Below, in pieces: positions 14,087 to 17,978 of a stretch of 17,978 nucleotides of DNA. The DNA lies in contig JBMNTU010000040.1 in NCBI GenBank assembly GCA_050945895.1, positions 1-17,978 of the forward strand. The letters are read 5' to 3'. A program made the translations under genes and the position numbers. Under the pieces are notes generated by a model. That model saw only the letters and a list, made by a program, of their open reading frames with translations. It was not told the origin of the DNA and did no database searches. The first letter of the stretch is position 1. Each line of letters starts with the position of its first letter. The DNA comes from JBMNTU01 sp050945895 (GTDB taxonomy: Bacteria > Bacillota > Clostridia > Christensenellales > Christensenellaceae).

Positions 14087-14110
14087 TTTCCATATTTTAA
14101 ATTTGCCCCA

Positions 14111-14218
14111 TTACGACATATAAAGCTGGGCGGGCAGCATTGTAAATACCAGCACGACCACCAGCGCTATCACAATGATGATTGCCGCAATCCGTTTTGC
14201 ATTCTTTTTCAAAACCAT
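14111..14218 (-). CDS. Small single-pass membrane protein, 35 aa
   Basis: The reading frame begins MVLKKNAKRIAAI, continues as an unbroken hydrophobic run to about residue 28 and ends LPAQLYMS. Lysines and an arginine at the N-terminus predict an N-in orientation for the membrane helix. AGAGGGGGG lies 4 bases upstream of the ATG, a strong ribosome site. It lies 21 bp downstream of ychF and before a terminator, so it is the last gene of that transcript. I do not recognise a family and no function can be assigned; a clean start, ribosome site, basic-hydrophobic pattern and terminator support it as a real gene. Confidence 0.7.
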   Translation of the reverse strand: MVLKKNAKRIAAIIIVIALVVVLVFTMLPAQLYMS

Positions 14219-14239
14219 ATCCCCCCTCTTGGTTCCTTC

Positions 14240-15334
14240 TCACACGTTAAACCGAAACAGCACTACATCACCGTCCTGGATAACATAGTCCTTGCCTTCC
14301 TGCCTCACAAGCCCTTTTTCCTTGGCAAGCTGCATATTTCCATCGAGTTCCTTCAGCATGTCAAACGCAATCACTTCCGCTTTAATAAATCCCCGTTCAA
14401 AATCCGTATGGATCTTTCCGGCGGCCTGCGGCGCTTTGGTACCTTTTTCAATCGTCCAAGCACGCACCTCTTTTTCGCCCGCTGTCAAATAGCTGATCAA
14501 CCCCAGCAAAGCATACGATTTTTTGATCAGCTTGGAAAGCCCCGACTCTCCAATGCCCAGTTCTTCTATGAACAGCGCCTGTTCTTCCTCGTCCAGAGAC
14601 GAAAGCTCCTCTTCCACCTTTGCCGAAATAGTAACGACCTCGCTGTTATGTTCGCTTGCGTATTCCAACAGCGGCTTTATAGCAGGCAGGTCATCGCGTC
14701 CGACCTGGTCTTCAGCAATGTTTCCCACGTAGATGACCGGCTTGCCCGTCAGTAAAAACATTCCGTTCACAATCTCCCGCTGCTCGTCGGTCAGCTCTAT
14801 ATTGCGTACAAACCGTCCTTTTTCCAGCTCGGCCAAAAGCAGCTCACACAGCTCCGTTTCAACCGTATATTGCCGGTCGCCGGTTTTTTTCAGCTTTTGT
14901 GCTTTGTCCTTTCTCTTTTCAACCGTTTCCATATCGGCAAAGATCAGCTCGTAATTGATGGTTGTAACATCGCGGAGCGGGTCTACATCGCCGTCTACAT
15001 GCGTAATATTATCGTCCTCAAAGCAGCGCACCACCTCTATAATCGCGTCTACCTCACGAATGTGCGACAAAAATTTGTTTCCCAGCCCTTCACCCTTGCT
15101 GGCTCCTCTAACAAGGCCAGCAATATCCACAAATTCTATGGTAGCGGGCGTAAATTTCTGCGGATGGTAAACCTCTGCCAGAAAATCCAGCCGGCTGTCC
15201 GGCACAGATACAACTCCATAATTTGGCTCTATCGTACAAAACGGATAATTTGCGCTTTGCGCCCCCGCCTGCGTCAGCGCATTGAAAAGCGTACTCTTTC
15301 CAACGTTCGGCAGGCCCACAACTCCCAGTTTCAT
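14240..15334 (-). CDS. ychF: Redox-regulated ATPase YchF (Obg-family, OLA1)
   Basis: A 364-aa protein of the normal family length. G1 is GLPNVGKS (residues 7-14), the G3 region is FVDIAGLVRGASKGEGLGN, and the G4 position reads NIAED rather than the GTPase NKxD, in line with YchF preferring ATP. A coiled-coil segment follows at about 120-200 and the TGS domain is at the C-terminus (RAWTIEKGTKAPQAAGKIHTDFERGFIKAEV, here given by its span of about residues 277-307). It associates with ribosomes. An open upstream extension to 15526 is rejected because AAAGGAGAGACAAA precedes the ATG at 15334 and homologues begin at this point. It is divergent from uppP. Confidence 0.96.
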   Translation of the reverse strand: MKLGVVGLPNVGKSTLFNALTQAGAQSANYPFCTIEPNYGVVSVPDSRLDFLAEVYHPQKFTPATIEFVDIAGLVRGASKGEGLGNKFLSHIREVDAIIEVVRCFEDDNITHVDGDVDPLRDVTTINYELIFADMETVEKRKDKAQKLKKTGDRQYTVETELCELLLAELEKGRFVRNIELTDEQREIVNGMFLLTGKPVIYVGNIAEDQVGRDDLPAIKPLLEYASEHNSEVVTISAKVEEELSSLDEEEQALFIEELGIGESGLSKLIKKSYALLGLISYLTAGEKEVRAWTIEKGTKAPQAAGKIHTDFERGFIKAEVIAFDMLKELDGNMQLAKEKGLVRQEGKDYVIQDGDVVLFRFNV

Positions 15335-15415
15335 TTTGTCTCTCCTTTTGGCGCAATACTTGCATTCCCCAGCCTGCTTACAGCCAGGAAAGCGCAGCAT
15401 GCCGCGTCCGTAAAT

Positions 15416-15444
15416 ATTATATAGGCAGGCGTTCGTTTTTACAA
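15416..15444 (-). promoter_or_regulatory. Predicted promoter of ychF
   Basis: On the minus strand TTGTAA (15444-15439), a 17-bp spacer and a perfect TATAAT (15421-15416), giving a leader of about 75 bases. Confidence 0.6.
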
Positions 15445-15464
15445 GTGCTTTACATGCATACTGC

Positions 15465-15493
15465 TTGTAGATCCTACATCCGGCTGTTATAAT
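15465..15493 (+). promoter_or_regulatory. Predicted promoter of uppP
   Basis: TTGTAG (15465-15470), a 17-bp spacer and TATAAT (15488-15493). A second TATAAT overlaps at 15493-15498. The ychF promoter is 20 bp away on the other strand, so the two are back to back. Confidence 0.6.
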
Positions 15494-15528
15494 ATAATGT
15501 ATATTACAGTCAGCGAGGTATACCATTC

Positions 15529-16323
15529 GTGGATATTTTCCAATCGGTTATTTTAGGCCTTGTGCAGGGCGCGACCGAATTCCTGCCCGTTTCCAGCTCC
15601 GGCCACCTCATACTTATGCAAAATGTGCTGGGCGTGGGGACGGTTCCCCTTTTGTACGACGTTATGCTTCATGTCGGTACGCTTGTTGCAGTGGTTATCG
15701 TTTTGTGGAAGGAAATAGTCGCGCTGCTTTCCCACCCCATCAAAAACAAGCTGGGCATGCTGATTATTGCAACCATCCCGGCAATTGCCATGACGCTGAT
15801 TTCAAACGCGCTGTTCCCGGAAGGGTTTACCGCCGTGCTAAACGGCGAATACCTTGCTTACGGATTTTTTGCCACAGCCGCCGTACTCGTTATTTCAGAA
15901 TCGATTGCCGGAAGGATAGAGGCAAGAAAAAGCGTACACCTGAAAGAGGCCGTTGTTATGGGCGTCATGCAGGCCGCCGCCATTATCCCCGGGCTGTCCC
16001 GTTCCGGCTCCACTATTTCAGGCGGGCTTTTTATGGGCGTAAAACGCGAAACGGCCGCCAAGTTCGCGTTTTTAATGTCTATCCCCGCGATTCTTGGAGG
16101 CCTTGTTTTGGGCGTTAAAGACGTAGCAGACAACGGCATGGGCGATGTTACGGTATTGCCGCTTGTTATCGGCGTTATTGTTGCATTTGTCAGCGGTTTT
16201 CTAGCAATCAAGTTTATGCTCAGCCTAATCTCCAAATACAAATTATACGGATTTGCTGTTTATGTCGCGGCGTTGGGCGCATTCTTGCTCATCGACCAAA
16301 ATATACGGCACCTGTTGCCCTAA
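15529..16323 (+). CDS. uppP: Undecaprenyl-diphosphate phosphatase UppP/BacA
   Basis: A 264-aa polytopic membrane protein with both signature motifs: QGATEFLPVSSSGHL at residues 13-27 and PGLSRSGSTISGGLFMG at about 153-169. It dephosphorylates undecaprenyl diphosphate on the outer face of the membrane to recycle the lipid carrier for peptidoglycan, and gives bacitracin resistance when overproduced. Six to eight membrane helices are visible. The start is GTG at 15529 with GAGGT 9-10 bases upstream; homologues begin with a similar short lead. Its TAA overlaps the stop of the convergent NUDIX gene, with no terminator between them. Confidence 0.95.
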   Translation: MDIFQSVILGLVQGATEFLPVSSSGHLILMQNVLGVGTVPLLYDVMLHVGTLVAVVIVLWKEIVALLSHPIKNKLGMLIIATIPAIAMTLISNALFPEGFTAVLNGEYLAYGFFATAAVLVISESIAGRIEARKSVHLKEAVVMGVMQAAAIIPGLSRSGSTISGGLFMGVKRETAAKFAFLMSIPAILGGLVLGVKDVADNGMGDVTVLPLVIGVIVAFVSGFLAIKFMLSLISKYKLYGFAVYVAALGAFLLIDQNIRHLLP

Positions 16324-16886
16324 ACAGTCTCTTCCAGCTCCTGCTGCTCCAGGTTTTGCAAAAGCAAATATGTTTTTAAAAGCGCCAGCTGTGTCTTGGC
16401 GTCTTTTATGTCTCCATTGACGGCCGCCTGTATGGCGTCCCCCACGTACATTTTTTCTACCTGAATAAACTCGTCGTCATCGGGCTGCTGCTCTGTTTGC
16501 TTTACATTGATGGCCAGGTACAGCGATATCACCTCGTCGGTAAAGCCCGGCGAAGAATACATTTCTCCCAGAAATAATACTTCGTCGGACATCAGGCCAA
16601 CTTCTTCCTTCATCTCGCGGATGGCCGCCTTATACGGGTCTTCCAGATCGTCCAGCTTGCCGGCCGGAAGCTCCAATAGCTCCTGGCCATACGCATAACG
16701 AAACTGGCGCACAAAATATACATTCATCTCCTCGTCCAGCGGCAAAATACATGCGCCGCCCGGGTGCCGTACAATCTCGCGGTAGGTTATGTCTCCGTTT
16801 GGCAGCGAAACCGCATCCCGAACCACATGGATGATTTTTCCATCAAATATTTCTTCGCTGCTCTGTTTGATTTCCGTCAGGTCCAT
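16320..16886 (-). CDS. NUDIX hydrolase, ADP-ribose pyrophosphatase type
   Basis: A 188-aa protein with an exact Nudix box, GX5EX7REUXEEXGU, in the segment starting GKLDDLE and ending REMKEEVGL. Upstream are the strand residues VRQFRYAYGQELLELPAGK, typical of the ADP-ribose pyrophosphatase (NudF/YqkG) branch, and downstream SSPGFTDEVISLYLA, also typical of that branch. It would split ADP-ribose into AMP and ribose 5-phosphate. GGGAGGAAAAGA precedes the ATG at 16886. The upstream membrane-protein gene ends 21 bp away, suggesting an operon. It converges on uppP. Confidence 0.92.
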   Translation of the reverse strand: MDLTEIKQSSEEIFDGKIIHVVRDAVSLPNGDITYREIVRHPGGACILPLDEEMNVYFVRQFRYAYGQELLELPAGKLDDLEDPYKAAIREMKEEVGLMSDEVLFLGEMYSSPGFTDEVISLYLAINVKQTEQQPDDDEFIQVEKMYVGDAIQAAVNGDIKDAKTQLALLKTYLLLQNLEQQELEETV

Positions 16887-16907
16887 TCTTTTCCTCCCAA
16901 TAATATG

Positions 16908-17450
16908 TCAGCTTTCCGGCGACGGAATCAGGTTCATGAATGCCGCAAACGGCCTGACCGCATCGTAAAGCGCCCGTATGCTTTCGTTAATTTGTTCGTA
17001 ATCGATAGATTGGAGACCGTCAAGCGCATTGTCCAGCTTAGAAAAATCAATTTCAGCCAGTTCATTCAGCGGGCCGGTCAAATCCTTTTTCGTAAGGTTG
17101 ACCAGCTCGGTTGTGGAGCCAATCAGCTCGCTTGTAGAATCAACCAACGTGGGCAGGTCTTTGGTTCGCTCATTCACCAGCCCATAGGTCGTAAAAATAC
17201 CTATAACCAGAATGATACACGCCACGACAACCGCCAGCGTCCGTATTCGCGAAGACATAAGCATATTTTTATCATGCTCTTCCTGCTTTAGCAGTAACGC
17301 TTTTATACTTTCCGCCTCCGCGGGTATCGCCTCGTCTTCCTCGCCAACATGCTCGTCAACCTTTTCCTGCTCTTTTACATCTTCCTGCTCTTTTACATCT
17401 TCCTGCTCTTTTACATCTTCCTGCTCTTTTACATCATATTCCTGCGCCAT
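16908..17450 (-). CDS. Single-pass membrane protein with four N-terminal six-residue repeats
   Basis: A 180-aa protein of unknown function. After MAQEY come four tandem copies of DVKEQE (residues 6-29), an acidic stretch, then a membrane helix at about 71-91 (TLAVVVACIILVIGIFTTYGL). The C-terminal part (93-170) is predicted helical with spaced Leu and Ile (STSELIGSTTELVNL, LDNALDGLQSIDYEQINES), like a coiled coil or an amphipathic bundle. The charged N-terminus is probably cytoplasmic. The start at 17450 follows GGAGAAAAAGAG; the frame is open to 17546 but that would overlap the upstream small gene. It lies 21 bp upstream of the NUDIX gene. Confidence 0.8.
   Translation of the reverse strand: MAQEYDVKEQEDVKEQEDVKEQEDVKEQEKVDEHVGEEDEAIPAEAESIKALLLKQEEHDKNMLMSSRIRTLAVVVACIILVIGIFTTYGLVNERTKDLPTLVDSTSELIGSTTELVNLTKKDLTGPLNELAEIDFSKLDNALDGLQSIDYEQINESIRALYDAVRPFAAFMNLIPSPES
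17365..17436. repeat. Four tandem 18-bp repeats inside the membrane-protein gene
   Basis: The unit TCCTGCTCTTTTACATCT occurs at 17365, 17383, 17401 and 17419; the last copy differs only in its final base. As the unit is a multiple of three, copy-number change would keep the frame and add or remove DVKEQE blocks. Confidence 0.95.
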
Positions 17451-17532
17451 CTCTTTTTCTCCTGTTTTCAAAATTATACTTTTTAATACACGAAGCAAAG
17501 CCCCTTTGCGCATTTTATTTCGGCCCAGCGGC

Positions 17533-17703
17533 TTATTCTTCGTCATCGCCGTTCATCACAACAAAGCTGCTTTTAGAATAAGCATTTTCCTGGCCGGAAT
17601 CGTCCACGATCCGAAACAGCTCGCCTTCCTTTGCAATGACGTCATATGTTCTTCCTTTTGTTAAAAGGCCCGGTTCCGTTCTCCCAATATACATCGCTTC
17701 CAT
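17533..17703 (-). CDS. Small protein of 56 aa, possibly SH3-like
   Basis: The frame reads MEAMYIGRTEPGLLTKGRTY and continues with DVIAKEGELFRIVDDSGQENAYSK before an acidic tail ending NGDDEE. The pattern of short beta strands with a VDDSG turn resembles small SH3-like proteins seen widely in Clostridia, but I cannot name a family. GGTGAT lies 5 bases before the ATG. An extended -10 promoter (TGGTATAAT) lies about 110 bases upstream. The following membrane-protein gene starts 82 bp downstream. No function can be given. Confidence 0.6.
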   Translation of the reverse strand: MEAMYIGRTEPGLLTKGRTYDVIAKEGELFRIVDDSGQENAYSKSSFVVMNGDDEE

Positions 17704-17810
17704 ATTTTATCACCCGGTATGTTGTTTTGCATACCTTCCTTTCCTGCGGTATCTGGCAACCGTTTGTATCATTCTCTATGCTTCATCGCCATATATCGTC
17801 TATTTATATT

Positions 17811-17819
17811 ATTATACCA
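17811..17819 (-). promoter_or_regulatory. Extended -10 promoter element upstream of the 56-aa gene
   Basis: On the minus strand TGGTATAAT (17819-17811) is a perfect extended -10 box. A weak -35 match, GTTAAA, lies 17 bp upstream. The 275 bases from 17704 to the right edge otherwise contain no gene that I can support. Confidence 0.5.
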
Positions 17820-17978
17820 CGGCAATGCCCACTTTTAACGAATATTATTTCGCAGTTAGTGTCAAGTAAACGTTGGCAAGCAAGAGCCTTTTACAAAAGA
17901 TATAATGACATTTGTTTTTCGTATCTATGACAACATCATATCACTGAAGCGTCATTGTTGAAAAGGGTTTTTGCGACA

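Noticed and set aside
15335..15526. N-terminal extension of ychF
   Set aside because: No ribosome site at the upstream start. The extension covers both the ychF and uppP promoters, and the family begins at the ATG at 15334.
17365..17436. CRISPR-like array
   Set aside because: The repeats are contiguous 18-mers with no spacers and lie in frame inside a gene.
17860..17865. TTGACA on the minus strand near the right edge as a -35 box
   Set aside because: No -10 match at suitable spacing; the extended -10 at 17811-17819 is the better promoter for the 56-aa gene.

Overview
The window looks like chromosome from an anaerobic, low-to-mid GC Clostridia-type member of the Bacillota. The reasons are strong Shine-Dalgarno sites, sigma-A-like promoters with 17-bp spacers, a clostridial butyrate-forming gene set, a split transketolase, and a ferredoxin-thioredoxin reductase fused to rubredoxin. 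Christensenellales or a relative would fit, but that is a guess from gene content and base composition.

Left half (1-8180, all minus strand): one long operon read right to left from a promoter near 8440-8468. The order is acyl-CoA (butyryl-CoA) dehydrogenase, etfB, etfA, transketolase N-half, transketolase C-half, 4-hydroxybutyrate dehydrogenase, 4-hydroxybutyryl-CoA dehydratase (abfD), a small NifU-type Fe-S scaffold, and a 4-hydroxybutyrate CoA-transferase that runs off the left edge. Together these convert succinate semialdehyde to 4-hydroxybutyrate, 4-hydroxybutyryl-CoA, crotonyl-CoA and butyryl-CoA. All four Fe-S ligands of the dehydratase are present. The split transketolase has no known place in this pathway and is the most puzzling member. 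A divergent LacI-family regulator (8672-9691) with an operator-like palindrome at its own predicted start site is the likely local regulator. Such a regulator is unusual for an amino-acid-type fermentation and hints at a sugar-like inducer.

Middle (9692-14086, plus strand): a lone isochorismatase/nicotinamidase-like hydrolase with a strong terminator; a glutaredoxin followed one base later by an FTR-rubredoxin fusion (a thiol redox pair); a 386-bp gene-free gap holding a tight cluster of DnaA boxes; then a two-gene NatAB-type ABC exporter ending in a bidirectional terminator.

Right part (14087-17978): a 35-residue membrane peptide and ychF (minus strand), divergent from uppP (plus); a NUDIX ADP-ribose pyrophosphatase convergent with uppP, with overlapping stop codons; a single-pass membrane protein carrying four exact six-residue repeats; and a 56-residue small protein. 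The last 275 bases hold a promoter for that small gene but no gene that I can support.

No tRNA, rRNA, CRISPR array, transposase or phage gene was seen.
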